Shown piece by piece: positions 26,140 to 35,326 of a stretch of 64,000 nucleotides of DNA (positions are counted from its first letter, which is position 1; each line of letters opens with the position of its first letter). The position numbers and the translations under genes were made by a program. Source of the DNA: Gloeocapsopsis dulcis (lineage in GTDB: Bacteria; Cyanobacteriota; Cyanobacteriia; Cyanobacteriales; Chroococcidiopsidaceae); the NCBI RefSeq assembly GCF_032163395.1, contig NZ_CP119968.1:1225501-1289500 (forward strand), written 5' to 3'. Under the pieces are notes generated by a model. That model worked only from the letters and a program-made list of their open reading frames with translations, had not been told where the DNA came from and ran no database searches.

Positions 26140-26488
26140 CCTCTTTCCCTCCTCTTTACAAGCTAAATATTGTAGTCATGGTTACAAAAGCCGTCGTCAG
26201 TATATGAGATTGAGATGAAAAAATCAACTTTTGTTAAGATTTTGATACAAAGTTGTTTATTTTAGCCTAGTAAAATTTGCCTCAGATTTATAACTCAAGA
26301 TTGAGTTAAGTCGTAACCTGACAATTTTTAAATAGTAAAGTACCCGTTAAGTAGGCAGGCATGAGACATCGAGAAGGAGGAATGAGTATTTCTATCCAAT
26401 TGAGTTACGTTGATTTTCACCCACTTAACTGCTTGGTTTCCATTAGAATAAAAAGCTTGGTTTAACAAATTGAAAGAGTCCTTTGTTA
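26140..26488. other. Divergent intergenic region
   Basis: About 350 bases between the DUF3155 gene and the histidine kinase. It is AT-rich, with no frame of note and no recognisable RNA. Promoters for both flanking genes must lie here. Confidence 0.4.
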
Positions 26489-27826
26489 ATGTTAATGTCC
26501 ACTAGTTCTGAGTTAGTTGCACTATACCGATCGCAAGTTGCCTTACTGACGCAAAGTTTAGGAGCAACTTTAAGTATTGTGTACCTTACAGAAGAACTGC
26601 TAGAAGAAGGAGAAACGCAAACAAAGTTAATTCCGATCGTTGCCTACCCAGAAGCTACTTGGCAAGCTTCACAATCTGTAACAATTACACCAGAAATTAG
26701 TAATGGCTTACTGCCGCTATTATCTGATCCCCAGAAAGTTTTATCGTTAAAGGCTTTACCTCCAGAGTCTTTGCTAGAAACCCAGGTAGATGAGTCATCA
26801 ACTCGCTATAGTCTGTTACCAAGTACGCAGATTATTTTGCCTTTAATGCACGACAACATTTTTATGGGATTACTAGTAACGAATCGCGAACATATGCCTT
26901 GGAATGAACGCGAACGTAATGAAATTGAACGGATTGGGCAAACTCTTGCATTAGCGAGGGTACTTGAGCAACGCCGCGAGTGGTATGAACAGCAGTTCAC
27001 TCGACAGCAAGATTTGGTAGAAACACAACGCGATTTGCTTGATAGTTTAGTGCATCAATTACGCAATCCTCTAACGGCTTTACGCACATTTGGTAAACTT
27101 CTGATTAAGCGCTTTGTTCCAGGCGATCCAAACCGTAAAGTTGCAGAAAACATTGTGAGAGAAAGCGATCGCATCCAAGAATTACTGAAACAGTTTGACC
27201 GTGTGATTGAGCTAACACCACAAACAGAAGTGAATTCAGAATTGTTTGTAAATCCCTTAGTGTTAGAGCCAGTTCAACCAGTAGCAAAGCCTTTAGTCCT
27301 GCTACCAAATATCCAGGAAAATGCTGAGCCGTGTTCAATGGCTGATATCCTTGCACCCCTATTAGATAGCTCACGTGCGATCGCTCAAGAACGTCATTTA
27401 AATATTCAGTTAGATATTCCTACTGATTTGCCCTTAGTCAGTGCTAATCCAGTCGCTTTAAGAGAAGTATTGAGCAATTTACTCGACAATGCCCTAAAAT
27501 ATACACCACCAGGAGGACAAATTTATATTCAAGCTGGGCAGGCAACTGAGAATTTTCAAGGTATTGCAATTAGTGATACTGGTCCAGGAATTCCAGCACA
27601 AGATTTAGAGCACATGTTTGAGCGACACTATCGTGGTGTACAAGCAGCATCACGAATTCCTGGGACAGGTTTAGGGTTGGCGATCGCGAAAGATTTAGTC
27701 GAGCAAATGCAAGGAAAAATTCAAGTTTTTAGCCCTGCACAAAATTTTCCTAACTCAATCAATAACAATCCTGGAACTACCTTTGTTGTTTGGCTACCAC
27801 TAGCAAAAAAAGCGATTAGCTGTTAG
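26489..27826 (+). CDS. GAF-domain sensor histidine kinase
   Basis: About 445 residues. An N-terminal GAF-like sensor (about 10-150), a coiled-coil linker rich in Glu/Arg/Gln (QRREWYEQQFTRQQDLVETQ), then the HisKA box VHQLRNPLTALRTFGKLLIK with the phospho-His, the N box VLSNLLDNALKYTPPGGQIY, G1 ISDTGPGIP and G2 GTGLGLAIAKD. There are no membrane helices, so it is a soluble kinase. No response regulator is adjacent. The start is ATG 26489 or 26495; the TTG at 26483 is less likely. Confidence 0.9.
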   Translation: MLMSTSSELVALYRSQVALLTQSLGATLSIVYLTEELLEEGETQTKLIPIVAYPEATWQASQSVTITPEISNGLLPLLSDPQKVLSLKALPPESLLETQVDESSTRYSLLPSTQIILPLMHDNIFMGLLVTNREHMPWNERERNEIERIGQTLALARVLEQRREWYEQQFTRQQDLVETQRDLLDSLVHQLRNPLTALRTFGKLLIKRFVPGDPNRKVAENIVRESDRIQELLKQFDRVIELTPQTEVNSELFVNPLVLEPVQPVAKPLVLLPNIQENAEPCSMADILAPLLDSSRAIAQERHLNIQLDIPTDLPLVSANPVALREVLSNLLDNALKYTPPGGQIYIQAGQATENFQGIAISDTGPGIPAQDLEHMFERHYRGVQAASRIPGTGLGLAIAKDLVEQMQGKIQVFSPAQNFPNSINNNPGTTFVVWLPLAKKAISC

Positions 27827-27869
27827 CTAACCGCCTTAGTTGATAAAATGAGCATGAATCATAGATGAC

Positions 27870-27990
27870 CTGCGACTGAAGTCGGGGCTACGCAAACGAA
27901 CTGTGCCTGCGCACACTATTAGTAAGAGATTTAGGAGTAAGTCCACGGATGTGGACTTTGTCTATCTAGCAGCGAATTCATTCGCCAAGC
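27870..27990. repeat. Intergenic palindrome-rich repeat (four hairpins)
   Basis: Four inverted repeats in 120 bases: CGACTGAAGTCG (27873-27884), TGTGCCTGCGCACA (27902-27915), AAGTCCACGGATGTGGACTT (27939-27958) and GCGAATTCATTCGC (27972-27985). Such strings of CGACT/AGTCG and GTCCAC/GTGGAC hairpins occur as dispersed intergenic repeats in filamentous and unicellular cyanobacteria, but I cannot count copies elsewhere from this window. It lies between the convergent kinase and SLH genes. Confidence 0.7.
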
Positions 27991-28009
27991 TTTATTTGCA
28001 ATATTGTGG

Positions 28010-29269
28010 CTATTGCCGTGTAGCACTTGGAGTGAGTACCAAATCAGAACCTAATGTTAGTTGTAAATCAGTATCAGGATCAATAGCAACGAGATCAACA
28101 CTGTCTCGACCTAAGAATAAACCGAGTAAAGCACCAACACCTGCACCACCTAAAACTTCTTCCGTAGCGATCGCCCGATCTCCGGTAACTGCAGAAATAG
28201 CAGCAGCAGCAGCAGCACCTAAAGCAGTATTACGGACAATTCGACCGGCATTAGCCCCGCGACGTACTCGTTCTGTACGGGTAATCACTTCAGATACTGC
28301 ATCAAACTGATAACGCTGACCTGTAGCTAAGACTAATTCTCGAGCCACAAATTGAGAACCACCCTCAGCCGGTCGCAGCTCACCAACGACTTGACTATTA
28401 GCAGGAATCAGTACTGTCCCTTCTCGTGTCACGATGTTTTGTGCTACTGTGAGCGTCAACGGTGCAGTTTCATCTCGTGTGACAAGAATGCGTTCAGCTT
28501 GGTCGTAGCGTACTGGAAGACTTGTACCACTAGGAATAGTGACCGTCGATGGTACAGTTGGTTGCTGCACTTGTCCGACAACATAGGGCGAATTCACTGC
28601 GGCAACTTGCCCAGCACTGGCTAATGCTTGATAAATAAATGCTGCCACATCTGCCCGCGTTGCTGTTCGCGTTGGATTGAGAAATTGAGTATTTGGGTAA
28701 TTAACAACAATACGTCGCTCAGTTGCTGCGGCGATCGGAGCGCGTGCGTAGCTAGAAATAGCATTAGCATCACCATAGAATTGACTCAAAACAGTATTAA
28801 CATCAGTACTCGCAGTGTAGTTTAGACCATTCGCGAGAGACACTAAAACTTGTTCGCGGGGAATATTTTGATTAGGTTCAAAACGATTGCCAGGATAGCC
28901 CGCCAGAAAGCCCGCCGTGTAAGCTTGTTGAATCGCTGCGGCGCCCCAGTAGTTTGCAGGTACATCGGTGAATTGAACTGCAGGTCTTTGTCCTGCGCGT
29001 GGGAAAGCCCTGCTCACCATCGCTGCAAACTGAGCGCGTGTCACTGGTTCTTCTGGTCGAAAACCGCCATCAGGAAAACCAGCAATTACGTTTCTGCTTG
29101 CTAGTTCTGTAATAAAAGGACTTGCCCAATAGTTGGCAGGAACGTCAGCAAACGCAGACGCTTGTGCAAAAGATGGAGCAGGTGCAATCATAGGAGCAAC
29201 AGCACCAACAGTTATCCCCAAAGCCATTAGTCCAGCGGTTCCCGATTGCCAGTGCGTGAAAGTAGACAT
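28010..29269 (-). CDS. SLH-domain envelope protein with glycine-zipper tail
   Basis: About 419 residues. A signal peptide ending near APSFAQA is followed by three S-layer-homology modules (FADVPANYWASPFITELASR; FTDVPANYWGAAAIQQAYTA; and a weaker third near YARAPIAAATERRIVVNYPN). The C-terminal half is a beta-rich region with ILVTRDETAPLTLTVA and a glycine-zipper-like AGVGALLGLFLG. SLH domains attach proteins to the cell wall, so this is probably periplasmic or wall-bound. The ATG at 29269 is preferred to an in-frame TTG at 29275. Confidence 0.87.
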   Translation of the reverse strand: MSTFTHWQSGTAGLMALGITVGAVAPMIAPAPSFAQASAFADVPANYWASPFITELASRNVIAGFPDGGFRPEEPVTRAQFAAMVSRAFPRAGQRPAVQFTDVPANYWGAAAIQQAYTAGFLAGYPGNRFEPNQNIPREQVLVSLANGLNYTASTDVNTVLSQFYGDANAISSYARAPIAAATERRIVVNYPNTQFLNPTRTATRADVAAFIYQALASAGQVAAVNSPYVVGQVQQPTVPSTVTIPSGTSLPVRYDQAERILVTRDETAPLTLTVAQNIVTREGTVLIPANSQVVGELRPAEGGSQFVARELVLATGQRYQFDAVSEVITRTERVRRGANAGRIVRNTALGAAAAAAISAVTGDRAIATEEVLGGAGVGALLGLFLGRDSVDLVAIDPDTDLQLTLGSDLVLTPSATRQ

Positions 29270-29501
29270 TGTCAAGGACTCTCCGAAAATTTTGGTAGCT
29301 ATCTAGAATGAGTAGACATTAGCAGGAATCAAAGGTTCCTAGGATTAACTAATGCCAGAAAGTGGTTGATTTAAGCGTAAAAAAGCGTCAATATTGCTCT
29401 TTTTAAAGCAATATTCCTAATTGCCAGCTAAGAAATAATGACGTACGGTTGACAAATTAGTTGCTTTAGTGCTTATAGATATTTTGTAACTTATGACACA
29501 T

Positions 29502-30407
29502 TTAAGTAGACAGTGTCTGAAGATAGAGTTGCAATAAACCAATGACAACTTCAGGTGTTTCGAGATGAGGTAACACGCCTGTGGATGCAATCGCCTGAAT
29601 CCGAATTGCTTGTGGATTTAATTGAGCTAGCCGTCTTCCTAGAGCAAGCGGAGTAAATTGTGCAGCTTCTCCCCAAAAAATGACTGTCGGTACAGTTAAC
29701 TGTTGAATATACAACGATAAGTCAAAATAAAGCTCTCCTTGCAAAAACGCCAGCGCTGCGTATTTGGCATTGGGTTGTTGTGCTGAGGCTAAATAGGCAG
29801 CTACCATTTCCTCTGTGACTCGGTTTGGTTTGGCAAAGAGAAATTGCTGTAGAAAGTTGCGGACAGCAAGTTCATTTTGTGCGCCGACGGTGTAAATCAA
29901 GTCGTTTAATAGGGGCAGACCAATCAGTTGTAGTGGTAAGCGACGTCCCGCACCCTGTCCAAAGTCATCAAATCCAGCAGGACAAACGAGAAACAGTGCT
30001 TGAAATAAATCAGGTTGTTGAACGGCGAGGCGAATGGCTAATGCGGCGGTTAAGGAAGAAGCAACAGCGATCGCACGTTGACGACAAGTTTTTTGAATGA
30101 ACTCAGCAATAGTTGTGAGATAGTCATCAATTTGATAATTTCGCACAGGATGCGTTGATTGACCCCAACCGATTAAATCTGGTGCTAAAACTCGATAGTC
30201 ATTCGCAAAAGCGGGGTAAACTTTAGACCATTCATAAGCAGAAGCCCCGCCACCAAAGTTATGCAGGAAAACTAAAGATGGTATATCTTCATCTGGCTGG
30301 AATGCAGCAGCAGCCCACATCGGATCAACAGGGGTGTAGTAGACCATTAAACCTAATGATGTTTGCACAACTCCTTGACCAAAGCCTGGAGGTTGAAACT
30401 GTAGCAT
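29502..30407 (-). CDS. Alpha/beta hydrolase with atypical nucleophile elbow
   Basis: 301 residues. The oxyanion-hole region is VFLHNFGGGASAYEWSKVYP, followed by RVLAPDLIGWGQSTHP. The nucleophile position reads AVASSLTAALAIRLA, so the usual GxSxG is AxSxT, and the acid-site motif is WGEAAQFTP. His is in LPHLETPEVV. The fold is clear, but the altered elbow makes ordinary esterase activity doubtful. It is divergent from ndhS, with 109 bases between the starts. Confidence 0.82.
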   Translation of the reverse strand: MLQFQPPGFGQGVVQTSLGLMVYYTPVDPMWAAAAFQPDEDIPSLVFLHNFGGGASAYEWSKVYPAFANDYRVLAPDLIGWGQSTHPVRNYQIDDYLTTIAEFIQKTCRQRAIAVASSLTAALAIRLAVQQPDLFQALFLVCPAGFDDFGQGAGRRLPLQLIGLPLLNDLIYTVGAQNELAVRNFLQQFLFAKPNRVTEEMVAAYLASAQQPNAKYAALAFLQGELYFDLSLYIQQLTVPTVIFWGEAAQFTPLALGRRLAQLNPQAIRIQAIASTGVLPHLETPEVVIGLLQLYLQTLST

Positions 30408-30516
30408 AATGATTTTGGAGTGAAAATTTGAGCTAAAACGAATATAGATAATAGATATCTTGGAACAGCCGTTTTTAGTAAGCTATTAAAAGCAAAACAT
30501 AAAGAGAGATAAACTG

Positions 30517-30708
30517 ATGATCCTGCCTGGAACAGCTGTGCGTGTGACAAATCCCAACGATACTTACTACCGTTTTCAAGGGTTAGTACAGCGCGTGAGT
30601 GACGGTAAAGCCGCTGTGCTGTTTGAAGGAGGTAACTGGGATAAGTTGATTACTTTCAACCTCTCAGAACTAGAACCTGTAGAAACTGGACGCAAAAAAG
30701 CCAAATAA
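30517..30708 (+). CDS. ndhS: NAD(P)H-quinone oxidoreductase subunit S
   Basis: 63 residues. The motif [20 protein letters not shown] followed by [12 protein letters not shown] is the SH3-like ferredoxin-docking fold of NdhS in the photosynthetic NDH-1 complex, where it helps take electrons from ferredoxin for cyclic flow. The length is right for cyanobacterial NdhS. A GAGAG purine tract precedes the ATG. A HAS-barrel gene follows in the same direction 54 bases later. Confidence 0.88.
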   Translation: MILPGTAVRVTNPNDTYYRFQGLVQRVSDGKAAVLFEGGNWDKLITFNLSELEPVETGRKKAK

Positions 30709-30762
30709 AAGCTTAGAGGTATTTTTCCGCTGACCCCCGACCCTTGACCTTCGACCCCTCCT

Positions 30763-31416
30763 ATGCGTCTTCCTCTACCACAATTTGCCACAGGCGATCG
30801 CGCTCCAAATTATATTGCTGAAGTTATTGAAACCTCAACAACCGAATTCTTGGCTCAGTGTCTAGAACCAGAAGATTTGAGCTTTCCTGTTATGCCTGCA
30901 TTCGGCAGTTGGGTAAAATCTGTTGATGAAGAATCCGGTAATCAAGTCTATGCGGTAGTTTACTACGCAACGACCATGCCAATTGACTCGATCCATCGGG
31001 CAAGAGCATTAGGCTTATCTTTACAGGATTTGCGCGAACAACAACCACAAATCTTCGCAATGCTCAAGACTGAATTTAGAGCAGCGATCGTGGGATTTGA
31101 GCGACCAATTGAGGCAAGATCTTTACAGCGCTTTTATCAGTACCTACCACCCCGACCACCACAAATTCACCAAGCTGTTTATCACTGTGACCCTGAGACA
31201 ATTATTGCTTTCTCGGAACAACTCGATTTTTTAAGGACTTTGCTTCAAGTTAATGGCGCACCTGTAGAAGCACTTACAGCTGCCGCAATTCGCGAAGTTT
31301 ACCAATTACGCAAAGCTGACCGCGAATGGTTAGTTAAGGCAGGAAGAACTTTGAGCGTGCTATTAAAAGACGACTATGACCGCTTGAAAGTCGTTCTGAG
31401 TCAAATTCATCCATAG
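30763..31416 (+). CDS. HAS-barrel domain protein
   Basis: 217 residues. The first about 85 residues look like a HAS barrel (IAEVIETSTTEFLAQCL, then PAFGSWVKSVDE), a small beta barrel named from HerA-ATP-synthase proteins. The rest is helical with FYQYLPPRPPQIHQAVYHC. In cyanobacteria this is a conserved single-gene family of unknown role. It follows ndhS closely and may be cotranscribed. Domain assignment is moderate. Confidence 0.65.
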   Translation: MRLPLPQFATGDRAPNYIAEVIETSTTEFLAQCLEPEDLSFPVMPAFGSWVKSVDEESGNQVYAVVYYATTMPIDSIHRARALGLSLQDLREQQPQIFAMLKTEFRAAIVGFERPIEARSLQRFYQYLPPRPPQIHQAVYHCDPETIIAFSEQLDFLRTLLQVNGAPVEALTAAAIREVYQLRKADREWLVKAGRTLSVLLKDDYDRLKVVLSQIHP

Positions 31417-31750
31417 AAGGGGTCAGGGGTCAGGGGTGAGTCAGAGGGATAAAGCAATCGCTGCCTTGTGTCCGCCCAGAAGTTGCGTGTTTTGACTTCA
31501 GACTTTTTCCTGTTCAATTGAAGCGCAAAAACGGGCTGGAAACTACTTGGACCCAAGTTCATCACCTCTTTTAGTCAATCCAACATACAATTTCAGAGAG
31601 TGGGATAACAATCTGAAGTGGGGGAACAATTTATCAGGATTTTTCCTTGTTCTTGTTGTCTTCCTTGCCCTTGTAGATAGGTGCTTACAGGCGAGATGCC
31701 TGTGCCACACTGACTACACCGACCCCTAGCTTCTATCATCAGTGCTATCT
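31417..31750. other. Intergenic region with G-rich GGGTCAG tract
   Basis: It begins with a tandem GGGGTCAGGGGTCAGGGGTGAG tract just after the HAS-barrel stop, a low-complexity type that recurs after other genes in this window. A 60-codon frame at 31547-31729 has no family resemblance. The remaining sequence should carry the promoter for the antiporter. Confidence 0.45.
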
Positions 31751-33898
31751 ATGTCATTCCTTGCTCAAATCTTTGCCGTAGAACCAATTTCAGAAGTTCT
31801 CACGAAGGAACCAATCGTTCCTTTTGTGGTTTTACTGATAGTCATTCTTGTCGTACCAATTTTGTTTGAACGACTGCAGCTACCAGGATTAATTGGTTTG
31901 CTGGTAGCTGGGGTTGTACTTGGTCCGAATGTTTTGAATATATTTCAAACTGAATTGCCAACGATTAGGCTATTATCTAACATTGGCTTAGTTTATCTGA
32001 TGTTTGTCGCTGGACTGGAAGTAGACATGGAACAGTTCCGGCGAACACGTAATAAATCATTAGGGTTTGGGACTTTTACATTCTTAGTACCGCTGATTGT
32101 CGGAACCCTCGTTGGACGGGTTTTTGGCTTTGGCTGGAACGCATCTATTTTAATTGGTTCGCTATTTGCTTCACATACTCTGCTGGCATATCCCATCATC
32201 AGTCGCTTGGGAGTCATCAATAACGAAGCTGTGACTGTCACTATCGGTGCAACGATATTTACTGATATCGGTGCACTTCTCGTATTAGCAGTTTGCGTAG
32301 CGATTCATGCTGGAGAATTTACTGCTCTTAGTTTTATTACTTTATTAGGGTCATTATTTCTTTATTCTGCTGCAGTTTTAATTGGCTTTGATTGGGTAGG
32401 AAAAGAGTTTTTCCGTCGTTCTGGTGATGAAGAGGGCAAGCAATTTCTATTTGTTCTGCTGGCAGTATTTTTAGCTGCAGTGGGCGCACAGCTAATTGGG
32501 GTAGAAAAAATCATTGGTGCATTTCTGGCAGGATTAGCAGTTAATGACGTTGTTGGGGAAGGACCTGTCAAAGAGAAAGTAGTGTTTGTCGGAAGTGTAC
32601 TTTTTATTCCTATATTTTTTATTGACCTAGGTTTGTTAATTAATATTCCTGCTTTTGTTGCCAGCATTAGTAATATTTGGCTCACGCTGGCAATTGTAGT
32701 TGGTTTAGTTAGCAGCAAATTTATTGCCGCTTTTCTGGCAAAGCTAATTTATCGCTACAACTGGTTAGAAGCACTAACAATGTGGTCTTTATCGATACCA
32801 CAGGTGGGAGCAACATTGGCAGCAACACTAGTAGGTTACCGCGCCGGATTGCTTAATGAAGGTATGCTCAATAGCGTTATTGTCTTAATGCTTGTGACAG
32901 CGACTTTGGGACCATTGCTGACAAGTCGAGTCGCAGTAGGTTTGATGACGTCTACTGTGAGCGTGACTTCAGACGCAAAGCCCTTATATCTGGACACTAC
33001 AGATACCGAAAAACCTTTGACTGTAGTCGTTCCGGTTTACAATCCCGATACAGAGCAATATCTGATTGAAATGGCAGCATTAATCGCACGTCAAGCCCAA
33101 GGACGTCTTGTGCCACTCGCGATCGCCAGCGGACCAGCACATATGGATGCACCACAGTTGGAGAGTGCCATGGCAAAAGCTGATGCATTGTTAGATAAAG
33201 CTACTACCATGAGCCACGACTTAGGTGTAACCGCCGAATCAGTATTGCGGATTGACGATGCGATCGCGCCAGGGATCACCCGTGCTAGCCGCGAACAAAA
33301 TGCCAATTTGATTGTCATGGGCTGGGGGAAACGAACTGGCTTTCGTGCTCGCTTGTTCGGTAATGTAATTGATAGCGTGTTGTGGACGTCCCATTGTCCA
33401 GTCGCCGTCACGCGCCTTCTTGAATCTCCGACAAAAGTACAACGCATTCTCGTGCCAGTACAAAACTTCACGCCAGAAGCCTTGCGACCGTTGCGTTTTG
33501 CTTTACTGCTGGCTACAGCGATTGGGGCACAGGTAACGTTATTAAACGTTTGCGATCGCCGAATTAAACCAAGTAGCATTGCCTGGAACAAATCAAATAT
33601 TGAACTTCTGGTATCCAAACTGGCTTTACCTCAAGCTCCAGTTGTTGAAGTTGTTCCCCACGAAAGTATCGCACAAGCAATTATGACTGCAGCTAAAGCA
33701 TACGATTTAGTCGTGCTGCGCTCAATTCAGCGTCGTACAAGTGCTGGCGGATTAGCGGTGAGTGATTTGACGTCTCAGTTAGTCGCGCAACTTTCAGGGT
33801 CGATTGTCTTATTGGGAGAACCACAAAAAAGTAATGCTGCTGTGATTAGAGGGCAATTTCTGCAACGCTCAAACCTCACAAAGTTAGAGAAATATTAG
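31751..33898 (+). CDS. CPA2-type cation/proton antiporter with tandem USP domains
   Basis: About 715 residues. Residues 1-400 are a Kef/NhaS-like membrane domain with 11-13 helices (LPGLIGLLVAGVVLGPNVLN; GLVYLMFVAGLEVDM; KIIGAFLAGLAVND). Residues about 420-700 hold two universal-stress-protein modules (LTVVVPVYNPDTEQYLIEMA, LIVMGWGKRTGFRARLFGNV, then RILVPVQNFTPEALRPLRFA). The second module is weaker in its nucleotide site. It moves Na+ or K+ against protons and is probably regulated by the cytosolic domains. The ATG at 31751 is preferred over a GTG at 31742. Confidence 0.88.
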   Translation: MSFLAQIFAVEPISEVLTKEPIVPFVVLLIVILVVPILFERLQLPGLIGLLVAGVVLGPNVLNIFQTELPTIRLLSNIGLVYLMFVAGLEVDMEQFRRTRNKSLGFGTFTFLVPLIVGTLVGRVFGFGWNASILIGSLFASHTLLAYPIISRLGVINNEAVTVTIGATIFTDIGALLVLAVCVAIHAGEFTALSFITLLGSLFLYSAAVLIGFDWVGKEFFRRSGDEEGKQFLFVLLAVFLAAVGAQLIGVEKIIGAFLAGLAVNDVVGEGPVKEKVVFVGSVLFIPIFFIDLGLLINIPAFVASISNIWLTLAIVVGLVSSKFIAAFLAKLIYRYNWLEALTMWSLSIPQVGATLAATLVGYRAGLLNEGMLNSVIVLMLVTATLGPLLTSRVAVGLMTSTVSVTSDAKPLYLDTTDTEKPLTVVVPVYNPDTEQYLIEMAALIARQAQGRLVPLAIASGPAHMDAPQLESAMAKADALLDKATTMSHDLGVTAESVLRIDDAIAPGITRASREQNANLIVMGWGKRTGFRARLFGNVIDSVLWTSHCPVAVTRLLESPTKVQRILVPVQNFTPEALRPLRFALLLATAIGAQVTLLNVCDRRIKPSSIAWNKSNIELLVSKLALPQAPVVEVVPHESIAQAIMTAAKAYDLVVLRSIQRRTSAGGLAVSDLTSQLVAQLSGSIVLLGEPQKSNAAVIRGQFLQRSNLTKLEKY

Positions 33899-34214
33899 AT
33901 TAAGACAAGATCTCTAACAATTTATTAAAGATTTGGTGAATTGTACGCTATTATGCTGAGTTAACATTTCCAAATTTGATAGCTTGCTGTTTGATCTAGT
34001 TAAGTTAATACTCAGTTTGGTTTTTCTAAAGTTGATTGAGCTAGAAAAAATTGTCATTTGTGCTCGGGATACAACCTAATATTGTGTTTGAGGTGCAAGG
34101 AGAGGTAACTATTTTATTTTGGTGTTGCCCCTTTACCACTGCCTTAAGGCAAGCTACCTTATACAAAAGTGCGATCGCTGGTTAAATATACCTAATTTAA
34201 TTTGTTAACAAACT
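33899..34214. other. Intergenic region upstream of UXS
   Basis: 316 bases with no gene-like frame. It includes one HIP1 site and an AT-rich block directly before the UXS start, the probable promoter. No hairpin with a U-tract was seen after the antiporter. Confidence 0.4.
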
Positions 34215-35177
34215 ATGAGAATTTTGGTTACAGGTGGTGCTGGTTTTGTTGGTTCCCATCTTATTGATCGATTGATGGTAGAAGGACACGAGGTTATTTG
34301 TCTAGATAACTTCTACACTGGTCACAAGCGGAACATCCTCAAATGGCTGGATCATCCTTATTTTGAACTAATTCGTCATGACATCACCGAACCCATTCGG
34401 TTAGAAGTAGACCAGATCTATCATCTGGCTTGTCCTGCATCTCCAGTTCACTATCAGTACAACCCAGTTAAAACTGTTAAAACCAGTGTGATGGGTACGC
34501 TGAATATGTTGGGATTGGCTAAGCGAGTCAAAGCACGCTTCTTGTTAGCGTCAACATCGGAAATCTACGGCGATCCGGAAGTTCATCCCCAAACAGAGGA
34601 TTACCGTGGCAGCGTCAATCCAATTGGAATTCGGTCTTGCTACGACGAGGGTAAGCGGATCGCTGAGACACTCTCATTTGACTATCATCGCCAAAATGAT
34701 GTCGATATTCGTGTTGCTCGGATCTTTAATACCTACGGTCCACGAATGCTAGAAAACGATGGTCGAGTTGTCAGCAATTTTGTCGTGCAAGCCCTCCGTG
34801 GAAATCCGTTGACTGTCTACGGTGATGGTTCTCAAACTCGTAGTTTCTGCTACGTTTCCGATCTGGTAGAAGGACTAATACGGTTAATGAATAACGAACA
34901 TATTGGTCCTGTCAACTTGGGAAATCCAGATGAATATACAATTCTAGAGCTAGCAACTGCCGTGCAGCAGCTTGTCAATCCAGATGCAGAAATTAAGTTT
35001 GAGCCTTTGCCGTCAGATGACCCTCGCCGTCGCCGTCCTGATATTACCCGAGCTAAAACTTGGTTGAGCTGGGAACCTACAGTGCCTTTACAAGAAGGTC
35101 TAACCCTCACAATAGAAGATTTTCAGGCTCGCATTCAAAGTCAGCACCCATTAGAAGCTAGCAAGATAGCAAAGTAG
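34215..35177 (+). CDS. UDP-glucuronate decarboxylase (UDP-xylose synthase)
   Basis: 320 residues of the extended SDR family. NAD site [34 protein letters not shown] (UXS hallmark), [14 protein letters not shown], and the catalytic [14 protein letters not shown] with Tyr-x3-Lys. It converts UDP-glucuronate to UDP-xylose, a precursor for polysaccharides. The next gene, UDP-glucose dehydrogenase, makes its substrate; the two genes are 149 bases apart in the same direction. Confidence 0.95.
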   Translation: MRILVTGGAGFVGSHLIDRLMVEGHEVICLDNFYTGHKRNILKWLDHPYFELIRHDITEPIRLEVDQIYHLACPASPVHYQYNPVKTVKTSVMGTLNMLGLAKRVKARFLLASTSEIYGDPEVHPQTEDYRGSVNPIGIRSCYDEGKRIAETLSFDYHRQNDVDIRVARIFNTYGPRMLENDGRVVSNFVVQALRGNPLTVYGDGSQTRSFCYVSDLVEGLIRLMNNEHIGPVNLGNPDEYTILELATAVQQLVNPDAEIKFEPLPSDDPRRRRPDITRAKTWLSWEPTVPLQEGLTLTIEDFQARIQSQHPLEASKIAK

Positions 35178-35326
35178 GGAATGTGAGAGGTCAGAGATCA
35201 AGGCTCGGGGTTCAGGGAATTGTGCATTAAAACCTGTAGACCCATAATATTATAAACCTCTAACTCGTACATACTCTACTAACTATTAACCACTCATACA
35301 ATAATAAAATTGAGGATCTACAAAAT

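Noticed and set aside
31547-31729. A 60-codon frame in the gap before the CPA2 antiporter.
   Set aside because: Low-information Leu/Val-rich translation without family signs; probably chance.
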